Source: Actinomadura mexicana
GTDB taxonomy: Bacteria > Actinomycetota > Actinomycetes > Streptosporangiales > Streptosporangiaceae
Direction of reading: 5' to 3'
DNA length: 64,000 nucleotides
Assembly: GCF_900188105.1 (NCBI RefSeq)
Contig: NZ_FZNP01000003.1
Location: 1 to 64,000, forward strand
This document shows, piece after piece, positions 34,627-44,033 of this stretch. Within the stretch, counting starts at the first letter, position 1. The number at the start of each line of letters is the position of its first letter. The notes beneath the pieces are model-generated. The model saw only the letters and a program-made list of their open reading frames with translations, ran no database searches and was not told the DNA's origin. The translations under genes and the position numbers were made by a program.

Positions 34627-36954
34627 ATGAGCCACTGGGGGGAAGCGCCTGACGAGGCGCACCTGCCGCCCGAGACCGTCCTCACGCAGATGGAGATGGC
34701 GGTCATCGTCTGCGACCGCTTCAGCAACATCATCTACGGCAACTCCTTCGCCCGGCAGCTGTTCGGCTTCGGCGGGGACGCGATCATCGGCCATTCCATC
34801 CTGTCGCTCGGCATCGCCGAGGAGGACCACGAGCAGGCCACCGAGCTGGCCAAGCACGTCCTCAAGGGCGGCGTGTGGGAGGGCACCTTCTGCAACCTGC
34901 GCGCCGACGGCACCACCGTGTACACGCGGGCGCACGCCGTCCCGCTGCGGCACCCCTCCGGCGCCGTCGACGGAGTGGTGATCTTCGCGCGCGAGGCGCT
35001 GCGCTCCAACCAGCGCGAGCAGGACCGCTACGGCCTCATGGAGCGGATCGGGGAGCGGCTGGCCGGGTCCCTGGAGCTGGAGAGCACCCTGCGCCGCGTC
35101 GCCGACACGCTCGTCCCGCAGTTCGCCGACCACTGCTTCATCGACCTCTACAGCGGCGACCGCCTCTACCGGCGGGTGTCGCGGCACGCGGGCGGCTGGG
35201 AGCCGCCGCCCGGCACCTGGGCGGAGGTCGGCGACCCCGTCTCCTACCCGCCCGGCCACTTCAGCGCCAAGGCGATGGACCGCCGCGACGCCGTCCTCGT
35301 CGAGGACATGATCCAGCACCGGTTCACCGCGCCGAGCGAGTCGTCCCAGCGGCTCGGCCACGAGATGGGCATCACCTCGGTGATCTCCGCGCCGCTGTTG
35401 GTGCGCGGCGAGATGCTCGGCGTGATGAGCCTCGCGCTGTCGAACCTGTCCAAGCGGCCCGACCCGCACTACGACGGCTTCGACCGCGACCTGCTCGGCG
35501 CGATCGCCAGCCGGGTCGCGCTCGCCGTCGACAACGCGCTGCTGTTCGAGGAGGAGCGCGAGACCGCGCTCGCCTTCCAGAAGCACCTGCTGCCCGGCGA
35601 CCGGCCGCCCCCGCTGGACGGCCTGCAGATCGCCTGGCGGTACGAGCCGGCGCGTCCCCTGGAGTCGCACGGGCACGGCATCCAGACGCAGGTCGGCGGC
35701 GACTGGTACGACGTCATCCCGCTGTCGGCGGGACGCGTCGGCCTCGTCATCGGCGACGTCGAGGGCCGCGGGGCCCGCGCCGCCGCCGTGATGGGCCAGC
35801 TGCGGGCCGCGCTGCGCGCCTTCGCCCAGGACGACAAGCCGCCCGCCGACATCCTCCGCAAGCTCGACGAGTGGGTCCGCACGATGACGCGGCCCGAGCG
35901 GATGCGGTCCGGCTGGAACAGCGACGACCTCGTCCGCCCGCCCCTGGTGTCCTGCACCTACTTCGTCTACGACGCCTGGTCGCGGGTCCTGGAGTTCGCC
36001 AACGCCGGGCACGACCCGCCCCTGCTGATCGTCGACGGCGAGGTCTGCGAGCTGGACTTCGAGAGCGAGGGCGGCATGCTCGGCCTGCGCGCCCCCGGCA
36101 TGGGCGGCGAGCTGCTGTTCAACGAGGAGTCGGCCGAGCTGAAGCCGGGCTCCACCCTCGTCCTCTACACCGACGGCCTGATCGACCGGCGCGCCAAGGA
36201 CGACGGCGACTACCACACGCGCGAGGAGGCGCGGGAGATGGTCCGCGCCGCCGTCGCGGGGGTCTCGCGCGGCGGGGTCGAGGCCATCGCCAACGCCGCC
36301 TACGACGCGGTGCCCGGCGACATCGACGACGATGTCGCGATCGTGGTGATCCGCACCGCCGGCGAGGAGCTGGCCGTGGAGGAGCGCGTCTTCACCGCCG
36401 AGCCGATCATGGTATCGGAGGCGCGCCGGATGGCCTCCGACGCGTTCGCGACCTGGGGCATGCTCGACGAGCAGGCCGAGCTCGCGTGCCTGCTGGTGTC
36501 GGAGGTCGTCACGAACGTCGTCCTGCACGCCACCGCCACGCCGTCGCCGCGCCGCGAGATGGTCCTCCCGGTCCCGGCCGGGCAGCCGGGACGCGGCGGC
36601 GAGCCGCTGGGCGCGCCGCCGCCCGTGCAGTTCAACACCGACTTCGCCGCCCTGGACGCCGACCCCTTCGAGGGCGGCGCGTTCGACGAGGACGACTGGA
36701 ACCTCGGCGCCGACCTCGGCCGCCGCGAGCCGCCCACCAAGGAGTTCCGGCTCCGGCTGCGGCGCGGCGCGGACGCGATCTGGGTCGAGGTGTTCGACTC
36801 CGACATGCGGCTGCCGCGCATCCGCAGCGCCGGCGAGACCGACGAGGGCGGCCGCGGCCTCTACCTCGTCGACCAGCTCGCCACCCGCTGGGGCGCCCGC
36901 CCGACGTCCGACGGCAAGGCCGTCTGGTTCGAGCTGCCGCTGAACCCGGCGTGA
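34627..36954 (+). CDS. PAS-GAF-SpoIIE phosphatase-HATPase regulator
   Basis: A 775-residue signalling protein. It has a PAS domain (20-125, [20 protein letters not shown]), a GAF domain (150-315), a PP2C/SpoIIE-type Ser/Thr phosphatase (335-560, [52 protein letters not shown]) and an anti-sigma-type HATPase domain (575-775, [11 protein letters not shown] and [13 protein letters not shown]). About 65 acidic and proline-rich residues are inserted in the HATPase between the N box and the next strand (about 636-703). Such proteins act in partner-switching control of sigma factors. ATG 34627 lies after GGGGAG. The following ADH gene starts 5 bases after the stop. Confidence 0.9.
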   Translation: MSHWGEAPDEAHLPPETVLTQMEMAVIVCDRFSNIIYGNSFARQLFGFGGDAIIGHSILSLGIAEEDHEQATELAKHVLKGGVWEGTFCNLRADGTTVYTRAHAVPLRHPSGAVDGVVIFAREALRSNQREQDRYGLMERIGERLAGSLELESTLRRVADTLVPQFADHCFIDLYSGDRLYRRVSRHAGGWEPPPGTWAEVGDPVSYPPGHFSAKAMDRRDAVLVEDMIQHRFTAPSESSQRLGHEMGITSVISAPLLVRGEMLGVMSLALSNLSKRPDPHYDGFDRDLLGAIASRVALAVDNALLFEEERETALAFQKHLLPGDRPPPLDGLQIAWRYEPARPLESHGHGIQTQVGGDWYDVIPLSAGRVGLVIGDVEGRGARAAAVMGQLRAALRAFAQDDKPPADILRKLDEWVRTMTRPERMRSGWNSDDLVRPPLVSCTYFVYDAWSRVLEFANAGHDPPLLIVDGEVCELDFESEGGMLGLRAPGMGGELLFNEESAELKPGSTLVLYTDGLIDRRAKDDGDYHTREEAREMVRAAVAGVSRGGVEAIANAAYDAVPGDIDDDVAIVVIRTAGEELAVEERVFTAEPIMVSEARRMASDAFATWGMLDEQAELACLLVSEVVTNVVLHATATPSPRREMVLPVPAGQPGRGGEPLGAPPPVQFNTDFAALDADPFEGGAFDEDDWNLGADLGRREPPTKEFRLRLRRGADAIWVEVFDSDMRLPRIRSAGETDEGGRGLYLVDQLATRWGARPTSDGKAVWFELPLNPA

Positions 36955-36958
36955 GCCG

Positions 36959-37954
36959 GTGCGCGCCTGGGCGGTGGAGCGGCCGGCCCCGATAGAGGCG
37001 GGGCCACTGCGGCGCGCCGACCGCGAGGTGCCCTCGCCCGGTCCGGGCGAGCTGCTGGTCCGCGTGCTGGCCTGCGGCGTCTGCCGTACCGACCTGCACG
37101 TCGCCGAGGGCGACCTGCCCGTCCACGTGCCGGGCGTGACGCCGGGCCACGAGATCGTCGGCCGGGTCGAGTCCGCGGGCCCCGGCTGTCTGCACGGCCC
37201 CGGTGACCGCGTCGGCGTCGCCTGGCTGCGCGGGACGTGCGGCGCTTGCCGGTTCTGCCGCCGGGGCGCCGAGAACCTGTGCCCGTCCTCGGTCTACACC
37301 GGCTGGGACGCGCACGGCGGCTACGCCGAGTACGCGCTCGCCGTCGACGCCTACGCCTACGCGCTGCCCGCCGAGCTGGACGACGTGCGCGCCGCCCCGC
37401 TGCTGTGCGCCGGGATCATCGGGTACCGGGCGCTGCGCCGCGCGTCCCCGCCGCCGGGCGGCCGGCTCGGCATCTGGGGGTTCGGCGGCTCGGCGCACCT
37501 GGCCGCGCAGATCGCGCTCGCCGAGGGCGCGGACGTGCACGTGTTCACCCGCAGCCCGGCCGCCCGGGAGCTGGCCCGCGAGCTCGGCGCGTCCTGGGCG
37601 GGCGACTCCTTCGACGCCGCCCCCGCCCCGCTGGACTCGGCGATCGTCTTCGCGCCCGCGGGCGAGCTGGTGGCCGCCGCGCTCGAACGCCTCGACCGCG
37701 GCGGGACCTGCGCCGTCGCGGGGATCCACCTGAGCGACGTCCCGTCGCTGGACTACCGGCGGCACCTGTTCCAGGAGCGGGAGGTCCGCTCGGTCACGGC
37801 GAACACGCGGGCGGACGGCGAGGAGTTCCTGACGCTGGCCGCGCGCTTGGACGTCGCCGTCACGACCCACGCCTACAGTCTGGACGACGCGGACCGCGCC
37901 CTGGCCGACCTGGCGGCGGACCGCTTCACGGGCGCCGCGGTCCTCGTCCCCTAG
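36959..37954 (+). CDS. Zinc-dependent alcohol dehydrogenase family protein
   Basis: A 331-residue medium-chain dehydrogenase. Catalytic zinc ligands are in [14 protein letters not shown] and PGHEIVG. The structural zinc site is the four-Cys cluster in [17 protein letters not shown]. The Rossmann fold is present as [16 protein letters not shown]. The type is the short AdhA/YjgB-like group acting on aldehydes or alcohols; the substrate is unknown. GTG 36959 starts 5 bases after the phosphatase stop, so the pair is probably co-transcribed. Confidence 0.9.
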   Translation: MRAWAVERPAPIEAGPLRRADREVPSPGPGELLVRVLACGVCRTDLHVAEGDLPVHVPGVTPGHEIVGRVESAGPGCLHGPGDRVGVAWLRGTCGACRFCRRGAENLCPSSVYTGWDAHGGYAEYALAVDAYAYALPAELDDVRAAPLLCAGIIGYRALRRASPPPGGRLGIWGFGGSAHLAAQIALAEGADVHVFTRSPAARELARELGASWAGDSFDAAPAPLDSAIVFAPAGELVAAALERLDRGGTCAVAGIHLSDVPSLDYRRHLFQEREVRSVTANTRADGEEFLTLAARLDVAVTTHAYSLDDADRALADLAADRFTGAAVLVP

Positions 37955-37968
37955 GCACCGGTTCCGCG

Positions 37969-38883
37969 CTAGGGGATCGGTTCTGCGGCGACGTGCGCCC
38001 AGGACTGGGTGAACCAGAGTTCGCCGCCGATGACGCGCGGCTTGGCGCCGGTGCGGGGACCGCCGTCCACCTCGTCGAGCATGGCCGCGCGGATGCGGTC
38101 GGCCGCGGCGTCGTCGCGGGCCCCGGCGAGCCACGGCTCGACGGGGCGTTCCACGGTGAACACGTCCAGCCGCCGGATGCTGCCGCCCACCGAGGTGATC
38201 ATCTCGGTGAGCCGGGCGATGGACGGGGTGCCGGGATGGTCGGGGTCGCGCAGGCGCTCGATCCGGTCGCGCTCGGGCCCGGCGAGGTTGCCGCGGACGA
38301 GGTCGGCGATGACCACCCGCCCGCTCGGCCGGCACACCCGCAGCAGCTCCCGCAGCACGTCGTCCGGATCGCCCAGGGTGTGGACCGAGAAACGGGCCGT
38401 GACCAGGGAGAACGTATTGTCTCGGTACGGCAGCGCGGTGGCGTCCGCCTTGATCGGTTCGCGCGGGGCGGGCCGCGCGGGCCGCGGCCGCCGGTCCTCG
38501 CGCGTCATGGCGGCCGGGGGCCTCGGGCGGGCCCGGCCGCCGTCGTCATGGCCGCCGCGGGCACCGTCCGGGCCGCGGGCGCCGTCCGTGCGGGCGCCGT
38601 CCGGGCCGCGGGCACCGCCCGTGATGCGCACCGGGCCCGTACCGAACTCCACCGTCTCCATCCGGCCGGTCCTGGCCGGCGCGGACGCCGCCGCCACGGG
38701 CGTCGCGTCCACCGCGGTCACGTGGCGGACGTGCGGGCCGAGCGCGGCGGGCATCGGGCCGCGGCCGCGCGCGACGTCCAGGCACACGTCGCCGGTATGG
38801 GGTTCGACGAACTCCAGCAGGCGCCTCAGATGCGGGGCGATCGTGCCCCCGGTCTCCTGGACGGCGGTCGCCGGATGTGGCAC
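37969..38883 (-). CDS. SAM-dependent methyltransferase with repetitive insert
   Basis: A 304-residue class I methyltransferase of the UbiE/Methyltransf_11 type. Motif I is altered to CLDVARGRGPMPAAL, the acidic end of strand two is VTAVDAT, and later motifs are ALPYRDNTFSLVTARFSVH, LRVCRPSGRVVIADLV. Between strand two and the DATALPY part lies a roughly 60-residue Gly/Ala/Arg/Asp-rich insert with two ARGPDGAR units. The body after the insert is normal length. GTG 38883 has GAGGGAG upstream. It is convergent with the ADH gene. Substrate unknown. Confidence 0.8.
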   Translation of the reverse strand: MPHPATAVQETGGTIAPHLRRLLEFVEPHTGDVCLDVARGRGPMPAALGPHVRHVTAVDATPVAAASAPARTGRMETVEFGTGPVRITGGARGPDGARTDGARGPDGARGGHDDGGRARPRPPAAMTREDRRPRPARPAPREPIKADATALPYRDNTFSLVTARFSVHTLGDPDDVLRELLRVCRPSGRVVIADLVRGNLAGPERDRIERLRDPDHPGTPSIARLTEMITSVGGSIRRLDVFTVERPVEPWLAGARDDAAADRIRAAMLDEVDGGPRTGAKPRVIGGELWFTQSWAHVAAEPIP

Positions 38884-39102
38884 GGGCGCTCTCCCTCGGC
38901 TCGGCCGGCTTCGCCGTACGGGGCACCGTTCGCGTCCACCGTGCAGGCGCGTGCCGGGGGATGCCGCCCGGGACGGGCGGGGCGCGCCGGCGCCGGCGGG
39001 CAGCGAACGGGCGTGAAGCCGGTTTCGCCAGTTATGACTCCCCGCGGGGCCGGGAGGTTCGGATCCGGCCCTGGAAATTCACTCGCCGTGCATGTCCGCC
39101 GG

Positions 39103-39264
39103 TCAGTTCCGCAGGTGCTGGCCGTACAGCGCCAGGGCGACGATGACGAACACGATGATCACCGCGGCCCGGGCCGGCATGGGCAGCCGGAGCCGCACCG
39201 CGGCCCAGCGCACGCAGAACGCCGCGAGCAGTGACGCGACGATGAGGGTGAGGATGCCTTCCAT
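39103..39264 (-). CDS. Small two-span membrane protein
   Basis: 53 residues: a span (ILTLIVASLLAAFCVRWAAV), a short basic turn (RLRLPMPAR) and a second span (AAVIIVFVIVALALYG). ATG 39264 has AAGGTG just upstream and is preferred to the ATG 39 bases earlier, which has no ribosome site. It is not recognised. The helical-hairpin shape and the ribosome site support coding. Confidence 0.6.
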   Translation of the reverse strand: MEGILTLIVASLLAAFCVRWAAVRLRLPMPARAAVIIVFVIVALALYGQHLRN

Positions 39265-39354
39265 GGCCACCTTCGTCCGGGGAGAGCCGCCTTCCTGAAC
39301 CATAGACGTGTAAGGAGGGGGTTACCCGCCGGTCGGGGAGCGGAGGCGGGCCGA

Positions 39355-39360
39355 TACCCT
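39355..39360 (+). promoter_or_regulatory. Candidate leaderless -10 box
   Basis: TACCCT (TANNNT type) ends 7 bases before the GTG at 39368. Transcription would start on the codon itself. Confidence 0.4.
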
Positions 39361-39367
39361 CACTTTT

Positions 39368-39769
39368 GTGGCAGATGCGAAGGAAACAGACGGCCGGGAC
39401 AGGGTCGACGCGATGGCGACCAGCCTGGCGCGCGGGCGGATCGCGCTCGGGCTGGCGGCGCTCGCCGTGCCGAGGCTGACCGTGAAACTGATGGGCCTCG
39501 GCGGCGCCGCCGACCCGGGCCGCGACTACGTGGCGCGGATGTTCGCCGCCCGGGAGATCGCGCTCGGCGCGGGCTACCTGCTCAGCGGCGACGACTCCGG
39601 GCGCCGGCTGTGGGCCCGGATCGGCCTCGCCGTCGACTCGGTCGACGTGATGAGCGGGCTGAAGACCCGCAAGGGCGTGCCGCTGTGGGTGACGGCGGGC
39701 GCGGTGGCGGTCGCCGGAGGGGCCGCCTCGATCGGCGCCGCGAAGGTCGCCGGCGACCTGGTGCGCTGA
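39368..39769 (+). CDS. Conserved-looking small membrane protein
   Basis: A 133-residue protein with three or four hydrophobic segments (IALGLAALAVPRLTVKLMGL, IALGAGYLLSG, VTAGAVAVAGGAASIGAAKV) and the internal sequence DYVARMFAAREIALG. The family is not recognised. GTG 39368 has no ribosome site, but TACCCT at 39355-39360 lies at the distance expected for a leaderless transcript. It is divergent from the 53-residue protein gene. Confidence 0.68.
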   Translation: MADAKETDGRDRVDAMATSLARGRIALGLAALAVPRLTVKLMGLGGAADPGRDYVARMFAAREIALGAGYLLSGDDSGRRLWARIGLAVDSVDVMSGLKTRKGVPLWVTAGAVAVAGGAASIGAAKVAGDLVR

Positions 39770-39860
39770 CTCGTCCCGCCGGGCCGCGTGATCCCGTCCG
39801 GCTCGTGGGTAGGCCTCCTCCCGCACGTACCCGGCACATGTGCGGCGGCAGGGGGACGAC

Positions 39861-39894
39861 GGCATGACGGCGACGACGGCATGACGGCGACGGC
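39861..39894. repeat. 17-bp tandem duplication over the exporter start
   Basis: GGCATGACGGCGACGAC is followed at once by a copy that differs at its last bases. The first copy carries ATG 39864 with AGGGGG before it and gives a 6-codon frame whose TGA overlaps the ATG at 39881 in the second copy. It may be a slippage duplication that moved the start, or a tiny coupling peptide. Confidence 0.7.
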
Positions 39895-41914
39895 GACGCG
39901 GGACGAGCGGGCCATGCCGAAGGGCAGGGACCTGTACGTCGTCCTCGGCGCCCTCATGCTCGCCATGCTCCTGGCGGCGCTGGACCAGACGATCGTGTCC
40001 ACCGCGCTGCCGACGATCGTCAGCGACCTCGGCGGCCTCAACCACCTGTCATGGGTGGTCACGGCGTACCTGCTCGCCTCCACGGCGTCCACGCCGCTGT
40101 GGGGCAAGCTCGGCGACCAGTACGGCCGCAAGCGGCTGTTCCAGGCGTCGATCGTCATCTTCCTGATCGGGTCGGCGCTGTGCGGCCTGTCGCAGAACAT
40201 GACGGAACTGATCGTTTTCCGCGCCCTGCAGGGCCTCGGCGGCGGCGGGCTGATGGTGCTCGCCGTCGCCATCGTCGGGGACGTGGTGCCGCCCCGCGAG
40301 CGCGGGCGCTACCAGGGCCTGTTCGGCGCGGTCTTCGGCGTGGCCAGCGTGTGCGGCCCGCTGCTCGGCGGCTGGTTCGTCGACAACCTGACGTGGCGCT
40401 GGGTGTTCTACATCAACCTGCCCATCGGGGTGGTGGCGCTGGCGGTGATCGCCGCCGTGCTGCACGCGACGGGCGAGCGGGAGCGCCACCGCATCGACTA
40501 CCTCGGCACGCTGCTGATCGTCGGCTGGGCCGTCGGGCTGGTGCTGATGACGACCTGGGGCGGGACGCGCTACGCCTGGACGTCCGCGCCGATCATCGGC
40601 CTGGCCGCCGGCTCGGTGGCGCTGATCGCGGTGTGGCTGCTGGTCGAGCGGCGCGCCGCCGAGCCGGTCATGCCGCCCTCGCTGCTGCGCCACCCGGTCT
40701 TCGCGCTCGGCGCCGCGATCAGCTTCGCGGTCGGCTTCGCGATGTTCGGCGCGCTGACGTTCCTGCCGATCTTCCTGCAGGTGGTGCACGGGGTCTCGCC
40801 CACGCTGTCGGGCGTCTACCTGCTGCCGATGATGCTCGGCATGCTGATCAGCTCGATCGGCTCCGGCCAGCTGATCACCCGGTTCGGCCGCTACAAGATC
40901 TACCCGGTGGTCGGCACACCGATCATCGCGCTGGCGCTCTACCTGTGCTCCTCGCTGGACGAGAACTCCACCACCCTGAGCATGAGCCTGCGGTTCGCGC
41001 TGCTCGGCTTCGGGCTCGGCCTGGTCATGCAGGTGCTCGTCATCGCCGTCCAGAACGCGGTGTCGTACGAGGACCTCGGCTCCGCGACGTCCGGCGTCAC
41101 CTTCTTCCGGCAGATCGGCGGGTCGTTCGGCGTCGCGGTGTCCGGCTCGATCTTCAGCAACCAGCTCGCCGGCCATGTGGCGGACCTGGCGCGGGTCCTG
41201 CCGCCGGGGTTCGACCCGGCGGCCGTCCAGGGGAATCCGGGGCTGCTCGACCGGTACCCGGCCGCCGTCAAGGACGCCGTCCTGCACGCCTACGCGGAGT
41301 CGATCGACTCGGTGTTCTTCTGGGCGGTCCCGGTGGCGGCGGTCGCGTTCGTGCTGACCTGGTTCCTGCGCGAGGTCCCGCTGCGGGCGACCTCGCAGAC
41401 GTCCGACTACGGGGAGGGCTTCGGCGCGGCGCCGACCGTCCGGTCGTCCAGGCACGAGATGGAGCGCGCCCTGAGCGAGCTGATGCGCAGGGATGCCAGG
41501 GCCTTCGAGCTGTACGACCGGCTGGCCGCGTTCTCGGGCGTGTCCCTTCCGGCGGGCAGCGTGTGGGCGCTGTGCCGGATCGCCAAGGACGGGACGGTCA
41601 CCGGCCGGGACCTCGCCGACCGCGCGGGCGTCCGGGTCGAGCAGGGCCGCCCGTACGTCGACCGGCTCGTGGACGCCGGCTACGTCCTGCGGCGCGAGGG
41701 GTCCCTCACCGTCACGCCGTCCGGGCGGGTCACCGCCGAGCGCCTGTTCGCCGCCCGTCGCGAGGGGCTCGCCCGGCATCTGGACGGCTGGGCTCCCGAG
41801 GAGCATCCTGAGCTGGCGGACGTCCTGTCGCGGCTGGCGGAGGCGTCCCTCGGCGACGAGTCGGACGGCGAGGTCCTCGGTCCCGGGACGCGGCCCGCGG
41901 CGCGGGGCGTGTAG
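39881..41914 (+). CDS. DHA2-family multidrug exporter with fused winged-helix tail
   Basis: A 677-residue protein. Residues 15-505 are a 14-span EmrB/QacA-type MFS exporter (ALDQTIVSTALPTIVSDLGG, WVVTAYLLASTASTPLWGKL, GALQGLGGGGL-like motif C region). The last 150 residues (about 527-677) are soluble: HEMERALSELMRRDARAFELYDRLA, GTVTGRDLADRAGVRVEQGR, PYVDRLVDAGYVLRREGSLTVTPSGR, a MarR-like winged helix with a recognition helix and wing. The fusion of pump and DNA-binding-like domain occurs in some actinobacterial exporters. ATG 39881 is used; it overlaps a 6-codon frame that carries the good ribosome site. It probably exports drugs. Confidence 0.88.
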   Translation: MTATATRDERAMPKGRDLYVVLGALMLAMLLAALDQTIVSTALPTIVSDLGGLNHLSWVVTAYLLASTASTPLWGKLGDQYGRKRLFQASIVIFLIGSALCGLSQNMTELIVFRALQGLGGGGLMVLAVAIVGDVVPPRERGRYQGLFGAVFGVASVCGPLLGGWFVDNLTWRWVFYINLPIGVVALAVIAAVLHATGERERHRIDYLGTLLIVGWAVGLVLMTTWGGTRYAWTSAPIIGLAAGSVALIAVWLLVERRAAEPVMPPSLLRHPVFALGAAISFAVGFAMFGALTFLPIFLQVVHGVSPTLSGVYLLPMMLGMLISSIGSGQLITRFGRYKIYPVVGTPIIALALYLCSSLDENSTTLSMSLRFALLGFGLGLVMQVLVIAVQNAVSYEDLGSATSGVTFFRQIGGSFGVAVSGSIFSNQLAGHVADLARVLPPGFDPAAVQGNPGLLDRYPAAVKDAVLHAYAESIDSVFFWAVPVAAVAFVLTWFLREVPLRATSQTSDYGEGFGAAPTVRSSRHEMERALSELMRRDARAFELYDRLAAFSGVSLPAGSVWALCRIAKDGTVTGRDLADRAGVRVEQGRPYVDRLVDAGYVLRREGSLTVTPSGRVTAERLFAARREGLARHLDGWAPEEHPELADVLSRLAEASLGDESDGEVLGPGTRPAARGV

Positions 41915-41937
41915 CCCGAGACCCACCTCACAGCGCG

Positions 41938-41966
41938 TTGCGCCGGGAGGGATGTAATCTCATACT
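41938..41966 (+). promoter_or_regulatory. Candidate promoter of the thiolase gene
   Basis: TTGCGC (41938-41943) and CATACT (41961-41966) are separated by 17 bp, the spacing of the main sigma factor. The leader would be about 48 bases and includes the GGAGG before GTG 42021. Confidence 0.45.
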
Positions 41967-42020
41967 GACTAACCGAATCACACTCGGTTTCGGGACGGAA
42001 CCCCAGATTTTGGAGGCGTA

Positions 42021-43166
42021 GTGGCCGAGGCGTACATCGTCGGCGCGGTCCGTACCCCCGTCGGCACCAAGAAGGGCGCCCTCAAGGACGTCCACCCCGC
42101 CGACCTCGGGGCGCACGTGCTCAAGGAACTCGTCAACCGCACCGGGGTCGACCCCTCCGGGGTCGAAGACGTGATCATGGGCTGCGTCATGCAGGTCGGC
42201 CCGCAGTCGCTGGACATCGCGCGCACCGCGTGGCTTTCGGCCGGGCTGCCGGAGAGCGTGCCCGGCGTGACCATCGACCGGCAGTGCGGGTCGTCCCAGC
42301 AGGCGATCCACTTCGCCGCCCAGGGCGTGCTGTCGGGCACCCAGGACCTCGTCGTCGCCTCCGGCGTCGAGCAGATGGCGGTCGTCCCGATGGGCTCCTC
42401 CGTCGCCATGGCCCTGGAGAAGGGCATGCCCTTCCCGTACGGCGAGGGCTGGGCCGAGCGCTACGGCATGCAGGAGGTCTCCCAGTTCCGCGGCGCCGAG
42501 CTGATGGCCGAGAAGTGGGGCTTCACCCGCGAGGACCTGGAGAAGTTCGCGCTGGAGAGCCACCAGCGCGCCGCCAAGGCCATCGAGGCCGGCTACTTCG
42601 ACCGCGAGATCGCCCCGATCGCCGGGCTGTCCAAGGACGAGGGCGCCCGCGCCGACACCACGCTGGAGAAGATGGCGGGCCTGAAGACCCTGCGCGAGGG
42701 CGGCCGGATCACCGCCGCCGTCGCCTCGCAGATCTCCGTCGGCGCCTCCGCGGTGCTGGTCGCCTCCGAGGAGGCCGTCAAGCGGTACAACCTCACCCCG
42801 CGCGCCCGCATCCACACCCTCGCGGTGTGCGGCTCCGACCCGGTCTACATGCTGACCGGTCCGATCCCGGCCACCGAGAAGGCCCTGGACCGCGCCGGGC
42901 TGAAGATCGACGACATCGACGTCTTCGAGGTCAACGAGGCGTTCGCCCCGGTCCCGATGGCATGGGCGCACGACACCGGCGCCTCGCTGGACAAGACCAA
43001 CCCCAACGGCGGCGCGATCGCCCTCGGGCACCCGCTCGGCGCGACCGGCGGCGTCCTGATGACCAAGCTGCTGCACGAGCTGGAGCGCACCGGCGGCCGC
43101 TACGGCCTGCAGACGATGTGCGAGGGCGGCGGCCAGGCCAACGCCACCATCATCGAGCGCATCTGA
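42021..43166 (+). CDS. Acetyl-CoA C-acyltransferase (thiolase, FadA-like)
   Basis: A 381-residue thiolase. The nucleophile Cys is in IDRQCGSSQQAIHFAAQG, the catalytic His in NPNGGAIALGHPLGATGG, and the second Cys in MCEGGGQANATI. GTG 42021 follows TTTTGGAGG at good distance. It acts in fatty-acid beta-oxidation or in making acetoacetyl-CoA. The next gene, an enoyl-CoA hydratase, begins 67 bp on, after a long palindrome. The context resembles Rv0859 (fadA) in mycobacteria, from memory. Confidence 0.95.
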   Translation: MAEAYIVGAVRTPVGTKKGALKDVHPADLGAHVLKELVNRTGVDPSGVEDVIMGCVMQVGPQSLDIARTAWLSAGLPESVPGVTIDRQCGSSQQAIHFAAQGVLSGTQDLVVASGVEQMAVVPMGSSVAMALEKGMPFPYGEGWAERYGMQEVSQFRGAELMAEKWGFTREDLEKFALESHQRAAKAIEAGYFDREIAPIAGLSKDEGARADTTLEKMAGLKTLREGGRITAAVASQISVGASAVLVASEEAVKRYNLTPRARIHTLAVCGSDPVYMLTGPIPATEKALDRAGLKIDDIDVFEVNEAFAPVPMAWAHDTGASLDKTNPNGGAIALGHPLGATGGVLMTKLLHELERTGGRYGLQTMCEGGGQANATIIERI

Positions 43167-43175
43167 GTCCGTCGA

Positions 43176-43213
43176 GGTACCGCCCCCTGGAGCCCGCTCC
43201 AGGGGGCGGTACC
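43176..43213 (+). terminator. 18-bp perfect palindrome between thiolase and hydratase genes
   Basis: GGTACCGCCCCCTGGAGC and its exact complement are separated by only two bases. The hairpin would be very stable. It ends just before the ribosome site of the hydratase, so it may be an attenuating terminator or a processing element; it lacks a T tail. Confidence 0.65.
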
Positions 43214-43233
43214 GTTCGGAGGTGGGCGGGGAC

Positions 43234-44028
43234 ATGTACGAGACCATCCTGTATTCGGCGGACGAGCGGATCGCGCGGATCACGCTGAACCGTCCCGGCG
43301 CCCGCAACGCGCTCAGCGACCAGATGATCGTCGAGCTGCTCGACGCGTTCGAGCGGGCCAAGGCCGACCCGGAGGTCCGGGTGATCGTGCTGACCGGCGC
43401 CGGGGACCGGGCGTTCTGCGCGGGCGCCGACCTCGGCGGCCTCGGCCGGGCGCAGGCGGACGGCCGGTCGGTCGCCGACGCCGCCGCCATCCGGGACAGC
43501 GCCCCCTTCCGGCTCTTCACGGCCTTCCCCGGGCTCGGCAAGCCGATCATCGCGCGGCTGGCCGGGCACGCCGTCGCGGGCGGCCTCGGCCTCGCCGCCG
43601 CCTGCGACCTGGTGATCGCGGCGGACGACGTCAAGCTCGCCACCCCCGAGGTCGAGGTCGGTCTCTGGCCCATGATGATCATGGCGATCATCAACCGGAA
43701 CGTCGCCCCCAAGCACGCCTTCAAGCTCTACTACACCGGCGCCCGCGTCACCGCCGCCGAGGGCCGCGACATCGGCCTGGTCACCGAGGTCGTCCCGCGC
43801 GCCGACCTGGACGCCCGCGTGGACGAGCTGGCCCGCGTGATCGCGTCCAGGAGCCCGGCCGGCCTGCGCCGCGGCCGCGACGCGTTCTTCGCCATCGAGG
43901 GCCGCCCCCTGGAGGACCAGGTCGCCCACCTCCTGTCCGAGCTGGTCGAGCTGGCCGCCACCGAGGACGCCAAGGAGGGCATCACGGCCTTCCTGGAGAA
44001 CCGCCCCCCGGACTTCCGGGGCCGCTGA
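43234..44028 (+). CDS. Enoyl-CoA hydratase/isomerase family protein
   Basis: A 264-residue crotonase. Oxyanion-hole segments are FCAGADLGGL and GHAVAGGLGLAAACDLVIAADD; the catalytic-region segment is ATPEVEVGLWPMM. The residues of the second catalytic Glu position (EVEVGLWP) suggest hydratase-like chemistry, but the family is diverse. ATG 43234 is preferred to GTG 43222 because GGGG lies at right distance. It follows the thiolase gene and the stable hairpin, in the same direction, so a beta-oxidation operon is likely. Its stop is 5 bases from the next convergent stop. Confidence 0.92.
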   Translation: MYETILYSADERIARITLNRPGARNALSDQMIVELLDAFERAKADPEVRVIVLTGAGDRAFCAGADLGGLGRAQADGRSVADAAAIRDSAPFRLFTAFPGLGKPIIARLAGHAVAGGLGLAAACDLVIAADDVKLATPEVEVGLWPMMIMAIINRNVAPKHAFKLYYTGARVTAAEGRDIGLVTEVVPRADLDARVDELARVIASRSPAGLRRGRDAFFAIEGRPLEDQVAHLLSELVELAATEDAKEGITAFLENRPPDFRGR

Positions 44029-44033
44029 GCCGC

